Shown piece after piece: positions 14,401-26,266 of a stretch of DNA of 64,000 bases. Every line of letters begins with the position of its first letter. Position 1 is the first letter of the stretch. The stretch is from Datnioides undecimradiatus (taxonomy: Eukaryota > Chordata > Actinopteri > Lobotiformes > Datnioididae): NCBI GenBank assembly GCA_008933995.1, contig WARS01000013.1, positions 12,225,808 through 12,289,807 of the forward strand, in the 5' to 3' direction. The position numbers and the translations under genes are program-made. The notes beneath the pieces are model-generated. The model was given only the letters and a program-made list of their open reading frames with translations, searched no databases and was not told where the DNA came from.

Positions 14401-16235
14401 CACACTCGCTCCCCATTACTCCACAGAAAGACTCAACTCCTCAGCCCTCCAAACCCCCCTCGTCTTTATAGCCAACAGCAGGATTATATCAGATGAACCC
14501 AAAACTTTTCAATAAATGCATGTTTGACACTTTCAGGCTTCTTGTGTACACATACTGTGTGTTGCAAAACTTGATACAAAGGATAAGTAAACATGATTGA
14601 CTGCCAGCTTTAAATGTGTCTTAGTCCAAAGAAACACAGCGCAGGAGGGAGGACAGGCTTGGTGAGACTGATGGACAGCTCACCTTATCTACAAAATGAA
14701 AAAGACACTGACAGCACCCACGCACACATGCATGCAAACACAGTAAACTGTTGATATAGCAAATTGCCTCACACGGTTACTAGTGCATACAAACTGTACA
14801 GTTCAAAATTCCATAAAGCAACACAAACATGCACACAATGGAGTGTTGCACAAACCCATACACACACAAACGCTAACCCTTAAAGATAAGGACACATACA
14901 TGCATCTTAGGAATCGGGCAAAACGTCACTTCAGTGTTATCTGTCCCTGTCTGACTCTGACTATCTGTATCGCTCCTGTCTGTCCTATCGCACAACATGT
15001 CAAACCTCTCTTATCTGCCCGTCTCCTGCCTCCTCCTTCTTGCTTGCTGCTCCACCGCATTTTTCACTCTCTGCCTTCAAATCTGATCCCTGATTTTCTC
15101 CTGTGTGGCTACTGTTTGATAGGTCACAACGTTGCTGTCCTGACAACATCCACTGCTCTGTCTCAGCTACATTTGAATGGTTAAGATGTTGCCTGTAAAC
15201 CCCCCTGAGCTAAATTCTTCAGTCCCCTCAATAAGATATTTTTAACACTTTGTGATATGCTTGTATTTTGGTTGGAAGAGATTCTGACTTCAGTGAGGAC
15301 TGGATTAAAGACAATAAACTATTTCTAAATTTCAGATTAGGTATCAGTGATAATTCGCAAACAAACCTGCAACAATACAGTTAACTTAAGGGTAAGTGTA
15401 AAAAGTTTTGTTTTGTTTTTTTTTTACAATTTTCTGAAATTTTATTGGGTAATCAAGTAATTGCTTTAATAACAAATGAGGTAAAAAAAAAAATAGACAT
15501 TCAGTGATAATGTGGTTTGGGGTTGTTTGTGCAGCCCTACTAACCTTGAGGACCTCCACCGGAACCTGCATGCTTTGGTAATGCTGTGGAGTGCTAATGG
15601 CTGGGGTAGGTGCAGGTGGCCCAGCCATGCGATGCTGCATGTACTGCAAGGATGCATTCTGCTGCTGCTGCTGCTGCTGCTGCCTCTCACGCTGCTCCTC
15701 TTGCTGCAGCTGGTCTCGCATCAGCTGGATACAAAAATGCATCACAGGAATGTTCATTAAAACATTCAGACCTTTAAACTGACAGTGATGGGTGATGCTG
15801 CTTTTGGCTAGCTGCTTTTTCAAGAGTGTCACTTAGAGCTGGTAGCTTGTTAACAAGCACAACTGGTGACTCACATCTATAAAATCACCCTGGAAGAAAA
15901 GTACGTACAGTAAATATATTGAAATATGCGAGGGACAAATAGCACTGCCATATTTATCAGCAGGAACATGGCCGCTGCAAGTTGATGACCTTCAAGGTCG
16001 TGACACGACCAAAATGTTATTAAGCTAATATTAGCTAGCTACCTTCAATGAATATGCCAGCCTGTCCTTTGTATTGTCCTGGGAACCAACTATAACTTGA
16101 GGCAGATGGTTGGCTTTAGCGAGAGGCAAGGAATCGTATTAAAAGTAATAAGATAGCAGGAAAGATTGAATGTATTCACTAGCAGTGGATAATGTTGCGC
16201 TGTACCTGCATCCGCAGGCCGATGCGTGAGGCCAT
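6767..16235 (-). CDS. tfeb: Transcription factor EB (bHLH-leucine zipper, MiT/TFE family), 10 coding exons
   Basis: Coding exons in transcript order: 16235-16206, 15724-15545, 13840-13742, 13544-13356, 12577-12488, 8539-8422, 8199-8143, 7784-7709, 7567-7420, 7339-6767. They total 1560 nt, 519 residues plus TAG, and all nine introns are GT-AG and phase-consistent. TFEB drives lysosomal and autophagy genes by binding CLEAR E-boxes and is held in the cytosol by Rag/mTORC1 phosphorylation and 14-3-3. Seen here: start [11 protein letters not shown] (S3, R4, Q10, L11 for Rag binding); polyQ; PNSPMAML (serine about 152, like human S142); acidic activation segment [14 protein letters not shown] (serine about 223, like human S211); IKRE and IKQE SUMO motifs (K231, K359); basic region with RRRR at 257-260; HLH and zipper to about 340; C-terminal [12 protein letters not shown] is preferred over MITF, TFE3 and TFEC because of [14 protein letters not shown] and the end SPEAS...GDIL. 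It is longer than human TFEB (476) because of a His/Gln/Pro-rich tract at about 370-430. Confidence 0.96.
7391..7416 (+). repeat. (GT)n in an 80-nt tfeb intron
   Basis: Read on minus it is (CA)n beginning a few bases after the donor of the zipper exon. Confidence 0.95.
7420..7567 (-). CDS. tfeb: tfeb coding exon 9 (loop, helix 2, zipper)
   Basis: 148 nt encoding [17 protein letters not shown], then KRMQKD and the leucine zipper to LLLRIQ. The donor CAG|gtaaca opens directly into a CA-repeat in an 80-nt intron. Confidence 0.95.
7709..7784 (-). CDS. tfeb: tfeb coding exon 8 (basic region and helix 1)
   Basis: 76 nt encoding [17 protein letters not shown] and on to PKTND. It supplies the nuclear localisation signal (four arginines) and the DNA-contacting basic helix. 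The donor is ACCT|gtgagt. Confidence 0.95.
7832..7866 (+). repeat. (AC)n in the intron dividing the tfeb bHLH
   Basis: About 17 units; complementary to the GT tract 135 bp away in the same intron. Confidence 0.95.
8002..8057 (+). repeat. (GT)n in the intron dividing the tfeb bHLH
   Basis: About 27 units with two A interruptions (gtatgtg). Confidence 0.95.
8143..8199 (-). CDS. tfeb: tfeb coding exon 7 (basic region)
   Basis: 57 nt encoding [20 protein letters not shown], the start of the DNA-binding basic region. The donor CTCA|gtaagt splits the Ile codon. Confidence 0.95.
8422..8539 (-). CDS. tfeb: tfeb coding exon 6 (14-3-3 site, first SUMO site)
   Basis: 118 nt starting [11 protein letters not shown], which is diagnostic of [12 protein letters not shown] holds the serine matching human S211 (mTORC1 site, 14-3-3 docking), and TIKREL is a psi-K-x-E SUMO motif. 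It ends in phase 1 (TCA G|gtgcga), completing an Asp codon with the next exon. Confidence 0.93.
8540..12487. other. tfeb: tfeb intron before the 14-3-3-site exon (3948 nt)
   Basis: AT-rich intron with (CA)n at 9448-9472 and 10047-10087, (GT)n at 11455-11488, and a pyrimidine-rich stretch at about 11000-11275. It has a TCACGTG E-box at 8599-8605, 60 bp from the exon boundary. No further exon is recognised. Confidence 0.6.
10047..10087 (+). repeat. (CA)n microsatellite
   Basis: About 20 pure units in a tfeb intron. Confidence 0.95.
12488..12577 (-). CDS. tfeb: tfeb coding exon 5 (acidic activation segment)
   Basis: 30 codons starting [12 protein letters not shown], the acidic helix that in MITF and TFE3 recruits CBP/p300, and ending MPNT before the donor ACA|gtaagt. 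Phase 0 at both ends. The 3948-nt intron that follows is the longest inside the coding part. Confidence 0.93.
13356..13544 (-). CDS. tfeb: tfeb coding exon 4 (mTORC1/ERK serine)
   Basis: 63 codons. It contains [16 protein letters not shown], matching the human segment around S142, whose phosphorylation drives cytosolic retention. The N-terminal half is Pro/Ser/Gly-rich and poorly conserved. The acceptor tatag follows a CT-rich tract; a second AG four bases downstream would break the frame, so 13544 is chosen. Confidence 0.9.
13742..13840 (-). CDS. tfeb: tfeb coding exon 3
   Basis: 33 codons beginning [12 protein letters not shown], a strongly conserved MiT/TFE block, and ending with a basic KQQVKEYLS segment before the donor CAG|gtacct. 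The acceptor is ccctaatacag. Confidence 0.93.
15545..15724 (-). CDS. tfeb: tfeb coding exon 2 (Rag-binding helix and polyQ)
   Basis: 60 codons between acceptor gtatccag and donor AAG|gttagt. It begins [14 protein letters not shown], completing the Rag-binding helix, then an uninterrupted CAG-encoded run of eight glutamines, then a Pro/Ala-rich stretch ending PVEVLK. The pure CAG run is likely to vary in length between individuals. Confidence 0.93.
15658..15682 (-). repeat. tfeb: (CAG)n coding repeat in tfeb
   Basis: Eight consecutive CAG codons encode the polyQ run right after the Rag-binding helix. Confidence 0.93.
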
Positions 16236-16310
16236 TGCTGGGGGGCGAGGGGGCAGGGGAGGGCGAGCCGACGTCAATGCACCGCAGTCCAGCCCGAGAG
16301 GTAGAGGAAG
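16206..16310 (-). CDS. tfeb: tfeb exon with start codon (coding 16235-16206)
   Basis: The ATG at 16233-16235 opens [10 protein letters not shown] and is followed by the donor CAG|gtacag. Positions 16236-16310 are 5' UTR after the acceptor ttccacag at 16311. In mammals the first ~30 residues bind active Rag GTPases and recruit TFEB to lysosomes; S3, R4 and Q10 are present. The family-identical N-terminus fixes the start. Confidence 0.93.
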
Positions 16311-17798
16311 CTGTGGAACAGAAAGGAAGAGAACGACACAACCGTGAGCTTGGCCAGAAATAAAAAAAAGCCAATATACACCTTGGAAACAGAGAAGGAT
16401 GGTAGTTAGTAGAACTGCAGGTAAAGTTGAAATAACTGTCTCTGTCAGAGGTCACAAGGAAAATGGAGATACAATGTAAACACTGTATAGAGAAGCTTGT
16501 TTCAATGTGTATTTGCTAATGAGCACATTAGTGATGGGAAAATAGATATGAGAGGAGTAGGTAAGTGTGTAATGTTGTGATACACTTTTTTTAATATGCT
16601 GACTGATCTCTGTCTTTGGTGTTATGTGCTCTTTATAGTTTACTTGACTTATTTGTTTGTCTCTGTTTCTGCAACAGAGTACCAGATTTGCAGTTACAGT
16701 TTGGGCATCACGCCTCCTCATTTATAGATAACAATGACATAGAATAACTTTGGGCCATGCTAGATATTACACACTGTTATGCCCATTCAAGCTGGGTTAA
16801 ATACATCCTGGATGTATAGTTGTCTGCAAAGAGAAGTATACATTTTCAGCATTACAGCCAAGGACTTTTCCACTGGTGACCCTCCTCTTGCGGCTTGCCT
16901 AAAACCTATGTCTTGATCTGGTAATCTTTTACAGTTATATTAAAGACAATTTTCTCCTTGAAATGTTGTAGAGAAGGAATATACAGTGGCATGAATGTAA
17001 ATATTCAGTTAAAGTACCAAGTGTTTGTATTTTGGTAATAGTAAAATAAATGTAGAACTACCTACTACTACTATGAACAAATCATTAACAGAGGTACAGG
17101 ATGATAGTTGGCTCTGAATGGGCACACCATTTTGGTATGACTGAATATGGTAATATTTCACTGGGCAAGTAGAGGAAACCACATCCCTACACTATCAACT
17201 ACACACTCTCTGCATATGTCGGACTTTATCCTTTAGGTGATGTCATATCTATTCTCATGACTGATAGAGGGCACTGGGGTGAATGAAGTTAGCAGTAATA
17301 ATTTCAGGCCCCCAACTTTGTTCCTTCAAATATGGGTGTATTGTGAGGTACTTCCTTGATGATGGTGGAGAGGTCTTGTGGGAGTCATGTGGTCATGTTG
17401 TTCTTGGATGATCATGTGAACAAAGAGACGATGGGGAACACCCACTAACCCTCAACAACACCTCCTCCTCTTCTCTCTCACGCACGCACTCTCAAAAAAA
17501 AATATATGCAAACACTTAGTGGGGAGTCCCAGGACTGAAAGTTCCCCTTTTGCAATGACTTGTATTCTTCCTCTAAATGACTAAGTTCGTCTGGACCCAC
17601 AAAGGCATCACGAAACCTACCAAGACCCAGGGCTCTTCTCTATTCTAATGTCTCTGTTGAGGACAATGTGCTGTGAGACAACTAGATACAGATAAGCAGT
17701 GACAGGGACATCAGGGTTGAAACGACTAATCAGAATTCAACTTCTCCAGTATCTCATCAGAAACACTGTCTGTATATGGTCATAAAGAGAGAAAAGAC

Positions 17799-17799
<1 letters not shown>

Positions 17800-17829
<30 letters not shown>
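17800..17829 (+). repeat. (GA)n microsatellite
   Basis: Purine tract with one T interruption in the tfeb 5' intron. Confidence 0.95.
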
Positions 17830-19954
17830 AAAGCTCATTGTGCGGGAGGTACAATAAGAAGGGCAGCGCCTATTGAGGACTGAAGCCGCCTGTTGTCCGA
17901 AGTGTACATTTCAGCACCCGAGGGGGCACACACTGCCCGCTTTGTGCCCACTGGATAGGCCCACATGAAAAACACACACCCATGCAGAGAAACACATTCA
18001 AACACAAACATGTAGCAGAACTTGGACTCAAGGACAGGCTGACTCCACACCAGTAGCTCCAAACTGTCAAAACTAACTAATTTACTCTCCAATTCATAAA
18101 AAAGCACTCGTGACAGATGAGATTTTTCCACAACATCCAAAACCACTGATGCTGCTGGGTCAATATTTGCACCTATCGGTAGCTCTGTAGTTGTAGCTGG
18201 CAGTGCTACGAGAGGGCTCAAGGTGCTCAGTTAAACAAACAAGTGATATACATACACACAGTGGTGGAATGCTGCAGTGTATTTATAGAGTGATTACATC
18301 TCCAAACTCAGTTGGCAAGGTAGGAATGCCGGCTACAGGAGGACATGTGTTCCGTGCAAAGACAGTCTACAGATAAACCCTGTAAAGCCCTTAGAGGCAA
18401 ATTTGCGAATTTCATAATAACCAATGTATTATGTCTATGAATAAAACAAAAACTGACATGTCAGTCACCACAAAGAGCATAGCCAAAAGTGTTTTTGTGT
18501 GTTGTGCAAAAGTTTTGTATAGCTGTTATATTGTAGCTGTACACGCTAACTTGCACATCCTGAACAACAATTCCACCATGACATGCTATATGGAGTCATG
18601 TTTTAGCACTTCTCCAGCTTATCCACAGCTACCCAATATCATAACATCAGCAGTTGGCCAAAAAAAAAAAAACAGTACGTAAAACAAGTGTGCAGTTGCT
18701 TTTGCTGTAATAGAGGAATAAACAGAAATGACACTGGAATATACTCTCTCTGACAGAGGTTTGAATGACCTACCTACAGCTAAAGAGGTTCCATATTAAT
18801 CAGCTCTGATTAAGAATATATGCAAGTGAGGATTACGGTTCCTATTTCAGCAGAATGTAAACGCTTATGAAACCAGATGTATAAGGTTCAATGCTTACAT
18901 AACACCTATATAGGTCCCACACAACACACACCCACATACACACAGATTGACAGGATATCATATGGTGACACGCTGCTACCAGGTAGCATGATCTCCCTCA
19001 TGGGCCTTCCCATTGCCTGGCATCCACCAGGGTAAGGAGGCATCTGTGACGCAGTTTGAGCACACAGCAGCCATTGTCTGTCCAATGCTGTGATGTCACA
19101 GCCCCTTCACTTCAAACACTGACAGCCAGTGGGAGGATACAGAGCGGAGGAAGCCCGGGTCAGAGGTTAACTCTCGATTGTGCCACCGATTAGTCACAAA
19201 CATACATGCCAACTATAAGTATACAATACAGAGGTGTGCAAAACACAGAATACATTAATAATGCTGTACACATTGTGATGACAGCTACAGACACATGTGC
19301 AAAGTGTAACACATATACTATCATAGACACACTCACCCTTTCTCTCCCTCTCACACACACACACATACAGTTACACACTCGCACTTGGGGGCAGTGTGGG
19401 CCCTTGGCACCTGTGGTCAGAGACATGGTGTTAATTTGTGGAGTGTGTATTTTTAGAAATGACTGTGCAATGCCAAGAAAGTGTGCATACACACAGACAC
19501 CTAGGTGCTCTCTCACAACAAAAAGCACATGTGCATCCACACGTAGCCATTCAGCTGCTAAACAAAAATTCAGTTATAGACATTGAAAAGAGCGGTGGGA
19601 CAGGGGGAAAGACATTTTATGTCTGTATGTCAGTACTGGGATCACAGCAGTTCTGCACAGCAATGAAGAGTCTGTAAATCTCTGAAATCACCCAAACTGC
19701 ATCTTTTGAGATGTCCAGCAAAGAGGCACAATGTGAGTTTAACGAGGCAACAACATTAGAAACAGAATAGAAACATTAGAAATTTCATCCTGTACTCTTT
19801 GTATAACCATTGTTAATTATCTCTGGAAACTTTCGAATTATAAAATGCTTAAATGATTAGTCAAAATTCCTGTTGCTGTCGTGAAGGCTCCAAATCTGAC
19901 ACTGTGCTGTGCACTGTACCAGCCTTTTCATCACTGCACAAACACATGCACAAT

Positions 19955-19960
19955 CACACA

Positions 19961-19991
<31 letters not shown>
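19955..19991 (+). repeat. (CA)n microsatellite
   Basis: Interrupted once by T. A complementary GT tract lies at 20130-20155. Confidence 0.93.
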
Positions 19992-20129
19992 TTTCCGCAT
20001 TAAGCTATCTGTCTGCCTGCTCTAATGACTAAAATAACCCCCCCCCCAGCTCTCTGTTCTCCTTTTCAGGAACACCCTGTTCCCCTGAGCTATGGTGTGT
20101 GTGTTTTTTTGTTTTATGTATGTGCATGT

Positions 20130-20155
20130 TTGTGTGTGTGTGTGTGTGTGTGTGT
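20130..20155 (+). repeat. (GT)n microsatellite
   Basis: About 13 units, complementary to the CA tract about 140 bp upstream. Confidence 0.93.
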
Positions 20156-22705
20156 ACATCTGCGCATATGTGTTTGTAAGCAGGTGGGGGTAAGAAGGGG
20201 GCATGCACACAAACAGTGCACATATAGCATGCACATGTTTTGCTGCTCTACAGAGTCTATCAGCTTTTGAACAGACTCTTTCACAACATCTAAACATACC
20301 TAGAGTATCAATAGTCCTAAACCACACACTCTCAACAAGTAAGGTTGGTAGGATTATGTGACAGAGCTGGCATGGCAAGTATGGGGTCCTTACCCCTTCC
20401 TCTTTGGTCTCACACACACACAAACAGCTGTATCCCTTAGCGACAGAACACACCGAACTATTCTGTGCGGACATGCAGACAGACAGACTGGCACATGGAC
20501 AGTCAGATCATTTTCGAACATTCAGGACTGGTAATCAGATATAAAAATCCTCCTGTTACCAGCCCACATCTGTACTAATTACAACAGACACTATGTTACA
20601 GGATAAAGTGGTTGTGTACTCACACCAGAGTGGATGAGGTCTCATTTCTATTAAAGTCATTTAAATCAGCACAGCTTGCTGTGTTAATGCAAGCCAGCTC
20701 CACCATCACTGAATAAACACAAGAAACATTAACGCACACACAGACAGATGCTCAGTTACCTGTTTGAGAGTGAAAACGAGTTTACAAGGAAGAATACGCT
20801 CTGCTTATGCTGCGTGCTACATGTCTGGATGCTGGAGAGAGTAGTTGACAGTCTGCAGGTGGGGAGGTCACAGGCCATGGAGATATGAAGAAAAGTGATG
20901 GAGATGTAACAGGAAAAAGTAACAAACAAAGACAGATGGAAACAAAGATGGAAACAAAGAATAAAAAGAGGTGGTTGGTAAAAATGTAATCATGGACAGA
21001 TGGAAATAACAGTGACATGAAATACGTGGCTATGATTGAGCAACAAGGGAGGCGGTGGAGTGTTCAAGAGGGGGATGCAGCAGGTGCACAACAAACACTG
21101 AAGAAATTAGAATAGAAAATTTCCACGGCGGAAGCAAGGGGAAGCAACAGAGCATGATTAGACCCCATTTTAACATGCACTGACTCTTGTGAAGACACAG
21201 CTGATAAACTGTTTTAAAGCTAAATTCTACAATTCTGTTGCAGGGGACACCTCTGATTCAGCTCATTTTTCAAATGAGTTCGAGAATGTTGGCATATTAT
21301 AAAATAATTATATAATATATTCAAAACATTTTCTTTTGGTTGGATATTTTAGCATGGTTGAGTTTATGGGCTGGCTGCATAACAACTGATATAAAATGAC
21401 AGGTGTCGTTACATTGTTAGTAAACATTAGGTTAACAAATCCCTCTGTGTAATTAACAAGCATTAATCACAAGCATACTAGATCTCTAAAAATAAATCAC
21501 TTGCATGAATTACCAGCAACAAGCGTAAGATTTCTGCTCATAACCAACTTTCTGAAGGTCATTTGAATGAATCACCAACTCATCAACACTGTGCGTGAAT
21601 CACAATGTCTGTCACCTTCTAAAACAGTCTATATATAGCTGACCAAGAGAGACCCTGTCAACAGTAAACCTGTCAACTCAGTCCTGCTTTCCTCAGGTCA
21701 GTCGGCCTCACAGATCGTCAGAAAGAGAGTGATGTGAAACCAGCATGGAAAGGAAAACAGTAGGCTGTCAGAAGGCTTTCAGCCATGCCACATCAAAAAG
21801 GAAAGACAATGAGATATAGGACAGACAATAGAGCAGAATCTTCAATTGCAACCAAATGCATCACTTCTCCTTTCCTTCCATCAGTTTTCACAACTCCTGG
21901 TATTGTCAGAAGTGAAGCAACTTCCTCTGCAGGAAACCCAGGAAAAGAACAAAAACTATTTGCTCTGGTGAGGCTCTTCCCTGTCTAACCAAACTGTTTA
22001 TACACATATAAGGCCATGTGGTTCACACAAAAGGCACATATGGTTAATATGTAGAAACACATGCACCTGTGAATACAATTATTCACACTCTGATTTTGGC
22101 ATTCAGTCATCCTGTTGTGGTTGCAAGTGTAGTGCTAATAGTGCATGAGCTAGTATAACTGCACTCCAGTGACACAAAAGATCTCTTAAGACATCTCAGT
22201 TTACTTGTCTTTTTTCTTTCAGGATTCATTTTGGTATACAGGGAATCATAAAAGAGCTGTTCCATTTCATAGAGTAACTTTCATTGCCTCCCATATGAAC
22301 TGCCACACAATGAATACCATCACTCTGACAGTCTGCTTCTACTTAGCCACATGTAGCAAACAGTCATTACATTGGTAAGCAATTCAGTTATGACACTCAA
22401 TGCTATTTCCCATTTTGTTTTTGAAAAAGGTCAAAATGCCACAAGTTACTATTAGTTTACTGCCAACAGCAACTTAATCAAGGCTGCTACTGTTGCTGTG
22501 ACAGCACTGATTAGAGAAAACACTAAAATACTTCAAACAAAAACTGTAGAGATATCTTCAGTTTCATTTTTGATTTAACAACAAATCTGCATGAACAGAG
22601 CTCAGTGCTGAATCTGAAAACCAGACAGTGAGAAACGCTGATAAGATGCATGTAGTACAATATATATAAATATATATGTACTTAAAGATTCTTAAAGATT
22701 CTTAC

Positions 22706-22860
22706 CGGCAACTCTGCAACTATCCCAAAAGAAACATAGTGTATCCAAGAGAAATCTGCTCCTCCACGTGTTAATAACACACACAGTCACTAACAGAGAC
22801 AGTTTGCTGGCTGGGCCAGACGGACTGGTGCATTCATATGCCGGTTCATTGGTTGCAACA
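22706..22860 (-). promoter_or_regulatory. tfeb: Candidate alternative 5' UTR exon and promoter of tfeb
   Basis: The minus strand has a strong donor TGCCG|gtaaga with the exon's last base at 22706. An inverted CCAAT box (attggttg on plus) lies about 145 nt upstream, near 22850. Mammalian TFEB uses several non-coding first exons, so an alternative promoter is plausible. No transcript evidence; the 5' limit is a guess. Confidence 0.35.
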
Positions 22861-25800
22861 GCACTCCTCCCTCCACCAGCCAAGTTACAGTAGGCTGAGT
22901 GACAGTCACCCTTAGTCACCTTCCTCCCTCTTTCTAAGCACCAGCTCAGCTTCCTATTCCTCCTCTTCCTGCTCCTCCACCCACTCTCCTCCTCTTCCCC
23001 TAAATTAGTCTGAATGCCGTGGTCAGGGGCAACAATGAGAGCCCTGTGTCCAGCAAACTCACGCCCATCTCTTTTCTCTCTTTGGCTCTGATGTGGAACT
23101 CCTCCTTCAATCCAGCCTCCCTCCTAAAACAGTGTGCAGCATTTACATAAAGCAACACCTACACATGCGTGCTTAAACACCGATAAGCTATGGAAGCAAT
23201 TCCTTATTTTTATTGTCCAGTTCATTGTGTGTGTGTTTTTTTAAGCTATAAGGCAGTGAATCAGCATATTTACTTCTTTAAATGCACTCCCACGTGCCGT
23301 TAGACTGGTGCACAGAAAACCTGCTTGCTCACCACGCCTATATTGGTACTGATGACAGGAAAAAAACCCACAGTTTTTATTGTCACATTTACTGTAATAA
23401 AAGGAAACAATTAATAGTAATAAACTTGTAATCATTTACTGATAATCATCCTCAGTAAATTCTTAAGAAATTATTTAATGGGTGTGGATTTACCATATAA
23501 TACATAAAAAAACCTCAGACCAGATTCTTTAAAAAAAAAAAAACACACACAGGTGAAACAACCACAGATCTCTGAGTCCCAGCAAAAAGCCAATGACTGA
23601 TACAAATTGATCTTAATACATTCAACAGATGACTGGACAAGAAACAATGTGCCACACACATATTTGCAACTTAACACACATTACCAGATTAAATGTTATG
23701 AATCCAAGATGATTCATTGGACAAAACAATTCATACTGATAAGTTAAGTTGTAAGAGTATAGTTTATGGCTGTATACTATAGAACAACCCTTTTCATGAT
23801 TGCTGATGGAATGTAGGTTTTGTGCATCTAAAGTGAATCTAGAGGACTTTACAGGACACTTATCTGTGATTCTGTTCACAGCACTGTGAAAGCCTAGTGA
23901 GTCACATTGACATAAAACCTCCAAGACAAACAGGGAGCAGTAGTCATGTCTTGAATCATTCCCTTTTGTCTCCCTCCTCCGTGCTAGTGCACTCATTTTC
24001 ATGCACGCATATGCAAAAAACACATAGAAGCTAAGATCAGTGTCTCAACAATCTCAGACAAATGAAAACACGTCCTCCATTAGCAGAAACACAGACAACA
24101 AACTAAAGAAACAACAGAAGGTGGGATGAAGGCTTCCTGACTGGCCTATAAGAGGAGCCTCCTAGTGGTGAATTTATGCCCAATAGCAGGACATTTCAAT
24201 ACTTCAAACCATGTGAAAAAGCTGATGCAAAGACAGGTCCAAAATAAGGAGTGTGTTTAGGCTTTTACATTAAACAAATCAGAGGACAGAACTTAAGAAA
24301 AATAATGATCATAAATGTTTGCTTATTATCTATCATACCTCCTAATGAAGTGACTTATATTGTTCTTGAGCCTGAAAAAAGGGCCTGTTAGTGAAACTCA
24401 TTAAACTGGATTATAGAGTAAACCGCTGCCACATGTTCACACAAACATACGGAGGGCCACATTCAGAATAACACTATGTGCACCTGTTTCTTTGAATCCT
24501 CTGAGCATGATGTGTGGCAGAAGGATTATTAATGAAGCTCCATCCATACTGTCCTATTTGCCCCCCATCCTGTATCACTGAATGCTACAACACAAACACT
24601 GGTATCAAAGTGCCACTCAGACAGTTGTGCCTATCACAACAGAGGAGAACACAGGACAGCATGGTTCAGCAGTACCCAGCTGACAAGCATCCCTTGTTTG
24701 TACACAAAGCAGTGAACAGTGGGCCAGCTCCAGTTCTCATAGTGGCCGCAGTGTATTTACTGGGCTATTTTGGTCCGGGGGCAGGACCCCACCAGGCCCT
24801 CAGCTTATTGGTTGAAAAGCTGCGTTCCTGTCAAGTCAGGCCAATCATAAGGCATATGCATAGGAGGGGAAATCATTGACCAAGACGGCCTTGTACTTTT
24901 TCGACAATGGTTTATGGGGGAGGCAGTACTAAAACACACACATGCGGACACTCATACATACATATACACACACACACACACACACACACCACCAAAGACC
25001 CTTTTTAGTTGTCCACTGGGCATGTTTCCCATCCTTTACTCCCTCTGTCTCCATGGTTGTAAAGAGGTTGCAAACAAAAACAACATATAGGACCATCATT
25101 GTCGCTCCACTGAAAGTGTTACACAGCTGTGTTGATATGTCTGAGTGAAGTTTGACCCAGCTATGCTACCCCAGGGCTATCTCTCTGTTAATTAGGACAA
25201 ACTGCTGTCAATATACTAGACAAGATATAGGCAGGATCACAGGTTATGGGTACATAATTTAAACCATCTAAACATAGATTTGCACAAAACATTTGTAATG
25301 GTTTTCTAACAAGGTAACCACATCAAATAATGCATCTGAAGTTACATGCCGCTGCGGCTCCTGTACTGTGCATGTAAATAATCCTCAGTCCACAACACAA
25401 CAGGGAGTTTGCAAGTATGTATCCAACAGTGGTTCTACCAGAGGTTAAAACATGCAAATAATTTCAATATTTAGTTGTTGAAACATATTTTCAGCTAAGA
25501 TACATAAGGCTTGCAAAAAGAACACACTTCCTCCTTCTGTTTGTTAGATCACATGACCTGAGGTGACCTTAAGTTGCAATGGGCATTTTGTGTTGCATAT
25601 CACGTGCCATCCCTGATAACATTAACCTAAGAAAAAAAAATGTATTGATGTATTATGGGCTGCTGTGGAGGGATATCCACATCAATTACACGCCACTAAA
25701 TAAAGATGTGCCCACCATTGTTGTATTTTGAGAACATAAATTAACTGTTATTAATATTGAGTAACCAAACACGGGGATCTATGAATATGCTTGTGTGTGA

Positions 25801-26221
25801 TAGAGAGGGACAGGGCAATAACCACCCAACCAGCTGCACAGCATTTCTTTTTGCATGGGTGAAAGTCTCCATGTACAGTGAGATGGAATGGCAAGCATTT
25901 GGGAGATGAGTTGTGAGATAAAGTGCATACACACAACCAATGTCATGACAGCCATCACAAAACCACAAAACTTTAACTCCTGATCTCTCCTATTCTCTAT
26001 TCTCAGTTCATTTCAGTCTCCGTGCACAGACAAGCTGACAGCTAATTACCATTAATGTGATAAATGGCTGAGACCTACAGATATTTGTGATAAATAGAGA
26101 GAAGCAATAACAGAGAGTGAATGACAAAGACAGGGAGGAAAGAAACTGAAAACACTGGGAGAGTTCAAGGAGGGGTCAAGAGGATGATAATCAATACATT
26201 AAAAACAATAAATAAAACTTC

Positions 26222-26224
<3 letters not shown>

Positions 26225-26264
<40 letters not shown>
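26225..26264 (+). repeat. (GT)n microsatellite
   Basis: About 20 pure units in the tfeb 5' intron. Confidence 0.95.

Positions 26265-26266
<2 letters not shown>

Noticed and set aside
20022..20474. 150-codon open frame on minus
   Set aside because: Contains the complementary CA tract and Cys/Thr/His low-complexity; no family match.
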